From assembly GCA_017444705.1 (NCBI GenBank), contig JAFSWA010000067.1, forward strand, positions 1 to 7,983: a stretch of 7,983 nt of DNA. The letters run 5' to 3'. The DNA comes from a bacterium. GTDB taxonomy: Bacteria > Cyanobacteriota > Vampirovibrionia > Gastranaerophilales > Gastranaerophilaceae. How positions within the stretch are numbered: the stretch's first letter is position 1; the number at the start of each line of letters is the position of its first letter. Made by a program: the position numbers and the translations under genes. Under the pieces are notes generated by a model. The model was not told the DNA's origin, searched no databases, and saw only the letters and a program-made list of their open reading frames with translations. This document shows positions 1 to 6,041 of this stretch, piece by piece.

Positions 1-772
1 CTAATCTGTCCATATCGACAAAGGTTGATGTTGTAATATCTTTTAGTGCCGCAAGTCTTTCCGAGTAAACTTTTTCTACTTTTATGTCAGACTTTGAATT
101 ATTTTTAACAATATATTCAAAACCATGAACATATTTATTTTCTTTGTTTTTTAAACGATATTCATTAACCGTAACCGTAACATCAGCATCCGCATTATAA
201 AATTCTTCCGAATCAATACAGGTTAAATCAATCGGCTCGGTATCTATTGAATACGGAATAGCCGAGGTCTTTTCATTTCCTTTTGACAGCTTATCATTTA
301 TTTTACTCATGCCTTTTTTAAGCGGTTTTAAACCGTCAGGAAGAGTAAATAAACCATCCAATGCACCGGACCTTGCATAGTCTATAAAATCAAACTTATA
401 TTCTTTATAAGCTTCTTTATCTTCAAGTGTTTCATATTTGTATTTTTGACTTTTAAAGAAATCCGTAACATCGTTATTATTTTTGTCATAGTCTCCGTCT
501 GTTACGATATATACATCCGTATCATTCAATGCAGGATAGAATTTCATATAATAATGGTCTTCCCCATATGTTGCATAATATGCATTTTTTGCGAGTTTTT
601 TAACCTCAACTTCTTTACTTAAAATGTCATCCACAACAGGTACAACTGTTCTTATATTTTGGTCTTTTATTCTGTATGCATGATAATCTTTAATCATGCC
701 GGCAGCATTTGCAGTTGCCGTGAATATAAAAAGTAATGATAATACACTAATACTTTTTAACATTTTTTTCAT
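1..772 (-). CDS. Secreted protein of unknown function (C-terminus outside window)
   Basis: The reading frame is open from an ATG at 772 to the left window edge: 257 codons, no stop, so the C-terminus is missing. The start is supported by an AGGAG ribosome binding site at 783-787, 10 bases upstream; a second in-frame ATG (codon 4) is spaced less well. Residues 1-23 are a textbook signal peptide: KK-rich start, hydrophobic core SVLSLLFIF, and an ANA|A signal peptidase I site, with no lipobox cysteine. The product should be exported. The mature part is charged and rich in Lys, Asp and Tyr; residues about 195-235 (VTVTVNEY, then FEYIVKNNSKSDIKVEKV) alternate like the strands of an immunoglobulin-like beta-sandwich. 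I recognise no family and assign no function. It is divergently transcribed from the hydrolase gene. That it is a real exported protein is confident; the beta-sandwich idea is weak inference. Confidence 0.85.
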   Translation of the reverse strand, partial: MKKMLKSISVLSLLFIFTATANAAGMIKDYHAYRIKDQNIRTVVPVVDDILSKEVEVKKLAKNAYYATYGEDHYYMKFYPALNDTDVYIVTDGDYDKNNNDVTDFFKSQKYKYETLEDKEAYKEYKFDFIDYARSGALDGLFTLPDGLKPLKKGMSKINDKLSKGNEKTSAIPYSIDTEPIDLTCIDSEEFYNADADVTVTVNEYRLKNKENKYVHGFEYIVKNNSKSDIKVEKVYSERLAALKDITTSTFVDMDRL

Positions 773-821
773 ATTAAATTTTCTCCTTTTATATAATCCA
801 GCTATTATCTTTTACAATAAC

Positions 822-850
822 ATTATATATTAAACATGATTCCTATTCAA
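822..850 (-). promoter_or_regulatory. Sigma-70-type promoter for the leftward secreted-protein gene
   Basis: Read on the minus strand, a TTGAAT -35 box (850-845) is followed by exactly 17 bases and a perfect TATAAT -10 box (827-822). Transcription would begin near 815, leaving a leader of about 40 bases that includes the AGGAG site at 783-787. Box match and spacing are seen directly; activity is inferred. Confidence 0.65.
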
Positions 851-862
851 TTTATATTCAAA

Positions 863-891
863 TACACAATTATTTTTATCTGTGTTATAAT
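863..891 (+). promoter_or_regulatory. Extended -10 promoter for the hydrolase gene
   Basis: A perfect TATAAT at 886-891 is preceded directly by TGT (883-885), making an extended -10 element (TGnTATAAT). A weak -35 match, TACACA (4 of 6 to consensus), lies 17 bases upstream at 863-868. The expected transcription start, 6-7 bases past the -10 box, coincides with the ATG at 898, so the message is probably leaderless. It is back to back with the leftward promoter at 822-850; the two -35 boxes are separated by 12 bases, so one bound regulator could affect both. Confidence 0.65.
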
Positions 892-897
892 ATTGTC

Positions 898-2052
898 ATG
901 AGAAAAATTTGTTTATTTATTTTAATTTTATTTTTAACCTGTTCTTGTGCTTTTGCACAACAGAATGTCAGTTTTGTTTATATAAACGGGTCAAATAACA
1001 ATAATGCAAAAATGGCAAATTGGTTTGATAAGGGAGTTAAAGACTTTCATAAAGTTTTGAGGCAAAAGTTCCTTACAAATAAAACAATACAAAAATATCT
1101 TCAAGCTGAATCTGAGCAACTTAATATAAAAGAAGACCCGATTATATTTTTCTGGGGATATCAAAGCAAGCAGGATTTGGATTTTCTCAAAAACAAATTG
1201 GAACTTTCAAAAGCAGTAAGTTCTTCGGGTGCATATATAGCGAGGAGTTTGTTTACTCAGTGTATGCATGATGCTATTTGGATACAAAAACCTCATCATA
1301 TGATGTTAGTATTGGAAAAGCTCAATGAAACAGTTAAAAAAGAAGCGGAAGAGGGAAATCACGTTGTCTTATACGGCTATTCTGCAGGAACATTTATTAC
1401 TTATGAATATTTATTCCGCAATTTGAGATATATTAATTTGGAAGAACTGTTAAAAAATTACAATGCCAATGAAGAAGTTATGAAATTAGTAAAAAACAAT
1501 CCTCGTGAAAACACTTGTATTTCAGCTTTGCTTGAAAATTCGGCAAACATAGGTACAATTTCACAATCAGGGAAATTTCTGTTAAATCCTAATATTGAAC
1601 AATTAAAAGAAAATTACTTAAAAATCGATGATTATACAAATAAGGTTTGTGCCCCGAAGGATAAAGTTGTTGGTGTTGTAAATTATGCAAGTCCTCTGCC
1701 TTTATTCTATTCTGATTTGGCAGATGATGATTATGATCAGAATTATACAGGTACAGAAATGATAAAGCATATATATGAAAAAGGAATATTCTTTCTCACC
1801 ATTAATTTCAGAGAAGACCCTTTGGGCATTCCGACAAACAGCAATTTAAAAATCAGCGAGATTAAAGAGATTCTTAATACCGATTTTGATAATCCGCAAG
1901 GATTAATTTATGATAATTCCGGTGTATGGTCAAAAAGACCGTTCCCAATGGCACATACTTCTTATTGGAAAGCTAAAAACACATTTGCAAAAGCTATTGT
2001 CAATACTTTTGTTAACGGTTATAAATTTCAATATGATGAAAGTACGAAATAA
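898..2052 (+). CDS. Exported alpha/beta-hydrolase-like protein (putative lipase/esterase)
   Basis: A 384-residue protein. Residues 1-20 form a signal peptide ending AFA|QQ; the two cysteines in LTCSC lack a good lipobox, so signal peptidase I cleavage is more likely than lipidation. After VSFVYINGSN, resembling the first strand and oxyanion turn of alpha/beta hydrolases, comes HVVLYGYSAG with a GxSxG nucleophile elbow (residues 160-164, Ser162). Plausible triad partners are Asp307 in FREDPLG and His353 in MAHTSYW, both in the expected order and distance. Substrate is unknown; ester or lipid hydrolysis is a family-level guess. There is no Shine-Dalgarno sequence before the ATG, but the signal peptide fixes the start and the upstream -10 box implies a leaderless mRNA. 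The symporter gene follows after 20 bases, suggesting one transcript. I am confident of the fold and export, not of the reaction. Confidence 0.8.
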   Translation: MRKICLFILILFLTCSCAFAQQNVSFVYINGSNNNNAKMANWFDKGVKDFHKVLRQKFLTNKTIQKYLQAESEQLNIKEDPIIFFWGYQSKQDLDFLKNKLELSKAVSSSGAYIARSLFTQCMHDAIWIQKPHHMMLVLEKLNETVKKEAEEGNHVVLYGYSAGTFITYEYLFRNLRYINLEELLKNYNANEEVMKLVKNNPRENTCISALLENSANIGTISQSGKFLLNPNIEQLKENYLKIDDYTNKVCAPKDKVVGVVNYASPLPLFYSDLADDDYDQNYTGTEMIKHIYEKGIFFLTINFREDPLGIPTNSNLKISEIKEILNTDFDNPQGLIYDNSGVWSKRPFPMAHTSYWKAKNTFAKAIVNTFVNGYKFQYDESTK

Positions 2053-2072
2053 TTCTGTTGAAAAAGAACTCT

Positions 2073-3023
2073 ATGATTAAAATATCAGAACTTATCGGAA
2101 AATATATAGCAATAATTGTTTTGTTAACAGCATTTTTTTCGTTATTTTTTCCAAATAATTTTTTGTGGATTAAAACTTCATACATAAATTATTTATTAAT
2201 GATTATAATGTTTGGAATGGGTTTAACCCTTAAAACGGATGATTTTCTTTTGGTTTTTTCTCACCCAAAAGAAATTATTTCTGGAGCAATTTCTCAATAT
2301 GTTATAATGCCTCTTATAGCCATAAGTTTAAGTTATTTGTTTCATCTTGATTCTGCATTAATGGCAGGAGTAGTGCTTGTCGGAACATGCCCCGGCGGAA
2401 CAGCAAGTAATGTTATTACATATTTATCAAAAGGCGATGTTGCACTTTCCGTATGTATGACAAGCGTTAACACGTTATTGTCGCCTGTTCTAACCCCTTT
2501 GATTACATATTCAATATTGAAAACTACTGTCGAAACAAATGTGTGGTCAATGTTTATCGGAATTATAAATGTAATTTTAGTACCTATCATAATTGGACTT
2601 ATTGTAAATAAATTCTTTTCTGAGTTTACAAAAAAAATTACAAAAATATTACCCGGAATTTCAGTTATAGCAATAAGTCTTGTAGTAGCATCGGTTGTAT
2701 CACATAATGCCGAAAAAATTCTATCAGCAGGCAGCATAATACTTTTAATAGTTATTCTTCATAATATATCGGGCTACATATTAGGTTTTGGGGTCGGGAA
2801 AATTTTAAAATTGGACAATGCTAAAATAAAGGCTTTTTCAATAGAAATAGGTATGCAAAATTCGGGACTTGCAACAAGCCTTGCAACCACTACATTTAGT
2901 GCAACTCCCGAAGCAGCGGTTCCCGGGGCAATATTTTCTGTTTGGCATAATGTATCAGGAGCAATACTTGCAGCAATATACAGACATTGGAATAATGGAA
3001 ATTGTAACAGTTGTAAAATTTAA
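2073..3023 (+). CDS. Bile acid:sodium symporter family (BASS/SBF) transporter
   Basis: A polytopic inner-membrane protein of 316 residues from the ATG, about 9-10 membrane segments, the usual size of bacterial ASBT homologues. Family motifs are clear: FGMGLTLKTDDF (about 47-58), GTCPGGTASN (104-113) and EIGMQNSGLA (258-267). Residues aligning with the sodium ligands of the Neisseria meningitidis ASBT structure are all present: Gln75 (ISQYVIMP), Ser112-Asn113, Ser126 and Thr130 (ALSVCMT), Glu258 and Gln261. It should couple sodium entry to uptake of an organic anion; relatives carry bile acids, pantothenate or pyruvate, and the substrate cannot be read from sequence. An in-frame TTG at 2058 would add five residues (MKKNS), but neither start has a good ribosome binding site and ATG is preferred. 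The tail ends in NGNCNSCKI, with two cysteines. It follows the hydrolase gene by 20 bases. Confidence 0.9.
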   Translation: MIKISELIGKYIAIIVLLTAFFSLFFPNNFLWIKTSYINYLLMIIMFGMGLTLKTDDFLLVFSHPKEIISGAISQYVIMPLIAISLSYLFHLDSALMAGVVLVGTCPGGTASNVITYLSKGDVALSVCMTSVNTLLSPVLTPLITYSILKTTVETNVWSMFIGIINVILVPIIIGLIVNKFFSEFTKKITKILPGISVIAISLVVASVVSHNAEKILSAGSIILLIVILHNISGYILGFGVGKILKLDNAKIKAFSIEIGMQNSGLATSLATTTFSATPEAAVPGAIFSVWHNVSGAILAAIYRHWNNGNCNSCKI

Positions 3024-3073
3024 AAATTATACATATATAAAATTTTTCTTATTTTAATATTTTTTCAAAATAC

Positions 3074-3101
3074 TTGCAAAAGGATATTTTTATTATATTA
3101 T
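3074..3101 (+). promoter_or_regulatory. Candidate promoter for the rpsE-map cluster
   Basis: TTGCAA (3074-3079) and TATTAT (3096-3101) are separated by 16 bases. The predicted start near 3108 would leave a leader of about 125 bases before rpsE. In such AT-rich DNA, -10-like strings arise by chance; a second TATAAT at 3210-3215 has no -35 partner and would place the start inside the ribosome binding site. Support is moderate to low. Confidence 0.4.
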
Positions 3102-3232
3102 TATAAATGTCAGAAGTTATAAAACCTAAACAGAATATTATTATACCTTAGATTGAGCCGCTAACTCATGAGGTTGTGTTTTTTATATTTTGTTTGAAAT
3201 TGTAAGAAGTATAATCAGAAAGGATAACTGAA
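3102..3232 (+). other. Putative 5' leader of the rpsE operon
   Basis: This stretch holds no gene-sized frame. It contains a 14-codon mini-ORF (3107-3151, MSEVIKPKQNIIIP), then a TGAG...CTCA inverted pair and the 8-base palindrome CTCATGAG around 3168-3175, overlapping so that the two small stems would exclude each other, and a T-rich run just after. The stems are short and I recognise no known ribosomal-protein leader. The AAAGGA ribosome binding site for rpsE lies at 3219-3224. That the region is transcribed and regulatory is inferred from its position between two operons. Confidence 0.3.
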
Positions 3233-3934
3233 GTGACAGAAGAAAAGAAAGCTAAAAAATCTGCTAAATCTGTTGAAGAAAATGAAGTAAAAACAGAAGA
3301 AACAGCAGTTGAAACAGAAGAAACAACGGAAGTTGTACACGAAACGGTTGAAGATGCCGTAATTGAAGAAGAAGTTTTGGTTGATGAGCAACCGAGAGGA
3401 AAAAGAGAAGCTCGTTCAAAAAGAAGAAGAATTGAACATCAGGAATCAAAACCTGAATCAGAGTGGAAAGAAAGAGTAATTCAAATCCGCAGAGTTACAA
3501 AAGTTGTAAAAGGCGGTAAGAAATTGAGTTTCAGAGCAATTGTAATTGTAGGAAACCAAAAAGGTCAAGTCGGAATAGGTTGTGCAAAAGCGGCAGAAGT
3601 TATTATCGCTATTCAAAAAGCAATCGCTGACGGAAGAAAAAACCTTATCAGCGTTCCCGTATTTAATACAACAATTCCTCATCCGATAAAAGGAAGATCC
3701 GGTGCGGGAAATGTTATGTTAAGACCTGCTTCACAAGGTACCGGAGTTATTGCTGGTGGTGCGGTCAGAGCAGTATTAGAACTTGCGGGTATTGAAAACA
3801 TCCTCGCAAAATCATTAGGTTCAAAATCACCGCTTAATGCAGCTAACGCAACGTTGAATGCTTTGAAATCATTGTCAACATTCTCTGATGCGGCTAAAAG
3901 ACGTGGTATTACAGTTACTCAAATGCTAAATTAA
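3233..3934 (+). CDS. rpsE: 30S ribosomal protein S5 with long charged N-terminal extension
   Basis: S5 sits in the small subunit near the mRNA entry and decoding region and contributes to translational accuracy. The protein is 233 residues, against about 165-175 usually. The core starts near residue 76 (ESEWKERVIQIRRV): the RNA-binding S5 domain with VVKGGKKLSFRAIVIVGN (91-108) and GQVGIGCAKA, then the C-terminal domain with GTGVIAGGAVRAVLELAG (169-186) and NILAKSLGS. This core is cyanobacteria-like. Residues 1-75 are extra: a Lys-rich start, an acidic low-complexity stretch (17 Glu/Asp in residues 15-52), then a basic patch RGKREARSKRRR (55-66). The start is GTG, supported by AAAGGA at 3219-3224 with 8 bases spacing, and the extension reads as coding in the same frame. 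It opens the local spc-type cluster; rplR is not upstream. rpmD follows after 17 bases. Identification is certain; the role of the extension is unknown. Confidence 0.97.
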   Translation: MTEEKKAKKSAKSVEENEVKTEETAVETEETTEVVHETVEDAVIEEEVLVDEQPRGKREARSKRRRIEHQESKPESEWKERVIQIRRVTKVVKGGKKLSFRAIVIVGNQKGQVGIGCAKAAEVIIAIQKAIADGRKNLISVPVFNTTIPHPIKGRSGAGNVMLRPASQGTGVIAGGAVRAVLELAGIENILAKSLGSKSPLNAANATLNALKSLSTFSDAAKRRGITVTQMLN

Positions 3935-3951
3935 TTTAAAGGAATAAGAAA

Positions 3952-4149
3952 ATGGCTAAAAAATCAGAAAGTAAAAAAATAAATGTTAAATTAGTAAAAA
4001 GTTTTATCGGTGCAACAAAAGCACAGGTAAAAGTTGCGAATGCGTTAGGATTAAAAAAGACAAATCAAGTTGTTGAGCATTATGAAACACCGATTATTCG
4101 CGGTATGATTAATAAAATTCCTCACATGCTTGAAGTCAACGAAGCATAA
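3952..4149 (+). CDS. rpmD: 50S ribosomal protein L30
   Basis: A 65-residue protein with the small L30 ferredoxin-like fold signature: INVKLVKSFIGATKAQVKVANALGL with the KSxIG start of the L30 motif (residues 16-20), then LKKTNQVVEHYETPIIRGMINKIPHMLEV. Typical L30 is about 58-61 residues, so this is complete with a short Lys/Ser N-terminal tail. AAAGGA (3938-3943) precedes the ATG by 8 bases. It lies between rpsE and rplO, the canonical spc order. Its presence is notable if the organism is a relative of cyanobacteria, since photosynthetic cyanobacteria generally lack rpmD. Confidence 0.95.
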   Translation: MAKKSESKKINVKLVKSFIGATKAQVKVANALGLKKTNQVVEHYETPIIRGMINKIPHMLEVNEA

Positions 4150-4166
4150 TTAAGAAAGGCGAAAAA

Positions 4167-4619
4167 ATGGAAAATACAATTAAATTAGAAGATTTAAAAC
4201 CGGCAGAAGGTGCAACTCATAAAACTAAAAAAGTTGGCAGAGGTCGTGCATCAGGTCACGGAAAAACAAGTTGCCGTGGTAACAACGGAGAAGGACAACG
4301 TTCCGGAAGAAGCTCAAAAAGAGGTTTTGAAGGCGGTCAGATGCCGGGATACAGACAAATGCCTAAATTGAAAGGTTTTACAAATCATTGGGCATTGGAA
4401 ACTGTTCATTTGAACGTAAAAGACCTTGAAAGACTTGCTCTTGATGAAGTTACTTTGGATTTGTTAAAAGAAATGAACAAAGTTAGCCCTAAGGTTCAAG
4501 TTTTGAGAATTTTAGGAAACGGAGAAATTAAAAAAGCCGTAACTGTTAAGGCAGGTTATTTCAGCCCGTCCGCAAAAGAAAAAATTGAAAAAGCAGGCGG
4601 TAAAGCTGAATTAGTATAG
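4167..4619 (+). CDS. rplO: 50S ribosomal protein L15
   Basis: A 150-residue protein of normal length. The N-terminal Gly/Arg-rich extended arm that threads through 23S rRNA is clear: VGRGRASGHGKTSCRGNNGEG (23-43) followed by GFEGGQMPGYRQMPKLKGF (53-71). The globular C-terminal half carries VQVLRILGNGEIKKAVTVKA (110-129) and ends SPSAKEKIEKAGGKAELV, the usual L15 finish. AAAGG at 4154-4158 serves as ribosome binding site, and the gap from rpmD is 17 bases. L15 binds late in 50S assembly. It is followed by a 63-base gap holding a strong hairpin and a candidate promoter before secY, the longest gap in the cluster. Confidence 0.97.
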   Translation: MENTIKLEDLKPAEGATHKTKKVGRGRASGHGKTSCRGNNGEGQRSGRSSKRGFEGGQMPGYRQMPKLKGFTNHWALETVHLNVKDLERLALDEVTLDLLKEMNKVSPKVQVLRILGNGEIKKAVTVKAGYFSPSAKEKIEKAGGKAELV

Positions 4620-4627
4620 TCAATTTT

Positions 4628-4654
4628 GGCGGAATTGCAAAATGCAATTCCGCC
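4628..4654 (+). repeat. Perfect 11-bp inverted repeat (hairpin) between rplO and secY
   Basis: GGCGGAATTGC (4628-4638) and its exact complement GCAATTCCGCC (4644-4654) flank a five-base AAAAT loop. It begins nine bases after the rplO stop. There is no T-run after it on either strand, so it is not a standard intrinsic terminator. In RNA reading through from rplO it should fold stably and could protect the 3' end of the ribosomal-protein message, be a processing site or slow polymerase. The left arm and loop contain the -35 box of the promoter at 4635-4663. Confidence 0.8.
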
Positions 4655-4663
4655 TGATATAAT
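4635..4663 (+). promoter_or_regulatory. Internal extended -10 promoter for secY-adk-map
   Basis: TTGCAA (4635-4640) is followed by 17 bases and TATAAT (4658-4663), and the -10 box is preceded by TGA (4655-4657), forming an extended -10 element. Transcription would start near 4669-4670, just before the GGGGA ribosome binding site (4671-4675) and 13-14 bases before the secY ATG, giving a very short leader. Good boxes, ideal spacing and placement in the only sizeable gap of the cluster support it. Confidence 0.6.
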
Positions 4664-4682
4664 TTGTAATGGGGAATTTTAA

Positions 4683-6041
4683 ATGAATAATATGAAATTA
4701 AAACCGCCAAGTATGCAAGAAATGGGCGAAATGTTAAAAGCTTCCGGTTTAAAGAGCAAGCTTTTATTCACTCTTTTTATTATTGTAATTTTCAGACTCG
4801 GCATTCACTTACCGATTTACGGTATCAATAATGAATTTTTTCAAAAATTGATTGCATCAAGCGGCGGTCAGAATATTATAGGATTTTTGGATTTATTTTC
4901 CGGCGGTGCATTAGGCAAAGTGTCAATACTTGCATTAGGAATAGGGCCGTTTATTACATCTTCAATTATAATCCAGCTTTTGGCTGTTGTAATTCCTCAT
5001 TTGGAACAATTACAAAAAGATGAGGGTGATGAAGGCAGAAGAAAGCTGATGCAATATTCAAGATATTTAACCGTTATAATAGGTGTATTTCAGGCTTTTG
5101 TTTTCGGAACATTTTTGATTAAACAAAGCGGCGGTGCAGCTTTATTACCGGGAGTATCTGCAATAGGATTTATTATTTCGACAGTTATTCTATTGACTGC
5201 CGGTGCCGTATTTACAATGTGGTTATCAGAATTAATAACAGACAGAGGCGTCGGCAACGGTTCATCTTTAATAATCTTTTGCGGTATTTTGTCGGGAATT
5301 CCTCTTTATACCGAAAGAACATCCAAATTAGTTGCACATAATACAAAATTACAGTTTTACCTGTTAGTATTATTAGCGATATTTGCTGCGGCAATAATTC
5401 TTATCATTGTGCTGCATGAAGCAATAAGAAAAGTTTTGATTGTTAACCCCAAAAGACAGGTGGGAAATAAAATCTATGGCGGTATGAATACATATATTCC
5501 GTTCAAGCTTAATCCTGGCGGTGTTATGCCGATTATCTTTGCAATTGCGATTATGCTGTTCCCTGCCACTATTTTGGGAATTTTAGGTCAATCCTCACGT
5601 TTACACGGTATATGGAAAACCATTATTGAAACGATGAGTAATGCTATGAATTCAAGCAATATATCTTATTATATTATTTATGTATTGTTAATTATTGCAT
5701 TGACATTTTTCTATGCGTCAATTATGCCGAATATGCAGCCAAAAGAAATTGCAAATAACCTTAAAAAACAAGGGGCATCAATTCCTGGTGTAAAACCTGG
5801 ACGTCCTACGGCAGAGGTTTTGGAAAAAATATTATCTCGCACGACATTTATAGGTGCTATTGCACTTGGTATAATCGCACTTGTTCCGTCAATAGGTTCA
5901 AAGTTTACGGGAATTACGACATTTCAAGGTATTGGTGCAACTTCACTTATAATTATTGTTGGTGTTGCTCTTGATTTTATTAATCAAATCAAAACACACT
6001 TGTTAGCTACACATTATGAAAGTTTTTTGAAAAATGACTAA
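4683..6041 (+). CDS. secY: Preprotein translocase channel subunit SecY
   Basis: SecY forms the protein-conducting channel of the inner membrane with SecE and SecG, moving unfolded preproteins outward with SecA or inserting membrane proteins with the ribosome. This 452-residue protein has the ten-segment pattern and the family signatures: first membrane helix LLFTLFIIVIFRLGIHLPI (27-45), plug region GFLDLFSGGALGKVSILALG (67-86) followed by GPFITSSIIIQLL (88-100), LSELITDRGVGNGSS (181-195), the cytoplasmic loop with KIYGGMNTYIPFKLNPGGVMP (263-283), and KKQGASIPGVKPGRPT (361-376). Length is slightly above the usual 430-440. The start has GGGGA seven bases upstream. Its last eight bases overlap adk, implying translational coupling. 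The two exported proteins at the left of the window are presumably substrates of this pathway. Confidence 0.98.
   Translation: MNNMKLKPPSMQEMGEMLKASGLKSKLLFTLFIIVIFRLGIHLPIYGINNEFFQKLIASSGGQNIIGFLDLFSGGALGKVSILALGIGPFITSSIIIQLLAVVIPHLEQLQKDEGDEGRRKLMQYSRYLTVIIGVFQAFVFGTFLIKQSGGAALLPGVSAIGFIISTVILLTAGAVFTMWLSELITDRGVGNGSSLIIFCGILSGIPLYTERTSKLVAHNTKLQFYLLVLLAIFAAAIILIIVLHEAIRKVLIVNPKRQVGNKIYGGMNTYIPFKLNPGGVMPIIFAIAIMLFPATILGILGQSSRLHGIWKTIIETMSNAMNSSNISYYIIYVLLIIALTFFYASIMPNMQPKEIANNLKKQGASIPGVKPGRPTAEVLEKILSRTTFIGAIALGIIALVPSIGSKFTGITTFQGIGATSLIIIVGVALDFINQIKTHLLATHYESFLKND

Noticed and set aside
165..182. Short tandem GTAACC repeat
   Set aside because: Only about three units, explained by the VTVTV coding stretch of the secreted protein.
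2058..2072. TTG start five codons upstream in the symporter gene
   Set aside because: No better ribosome binding site than the ATG at 2073 and a rarer start codon; kept only as an alternative.
2342..2737. 131-codon minus-strand open frame within the symporter gene
   Set aside because: It lies opposite the well-supported BASS coding frame, its translation has no recognisable family character, and it has no promoter or ribosome binding site context.
3022..3047. AAAAATT/AATTTTT inverted repeat after the symporter stop as a terminator
   Set aside because: The stem is purely A-T with a 12-base loop; in DNA this AT-rich such pairings occur by chance, so I could not support a terminator.
3210..3215. 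TATAAT as the -10 box for rpsE
   Set aside because: No -35 match at a proper distance and no extended TG; the start would fall inside the AAAGGA ribosome binding site.
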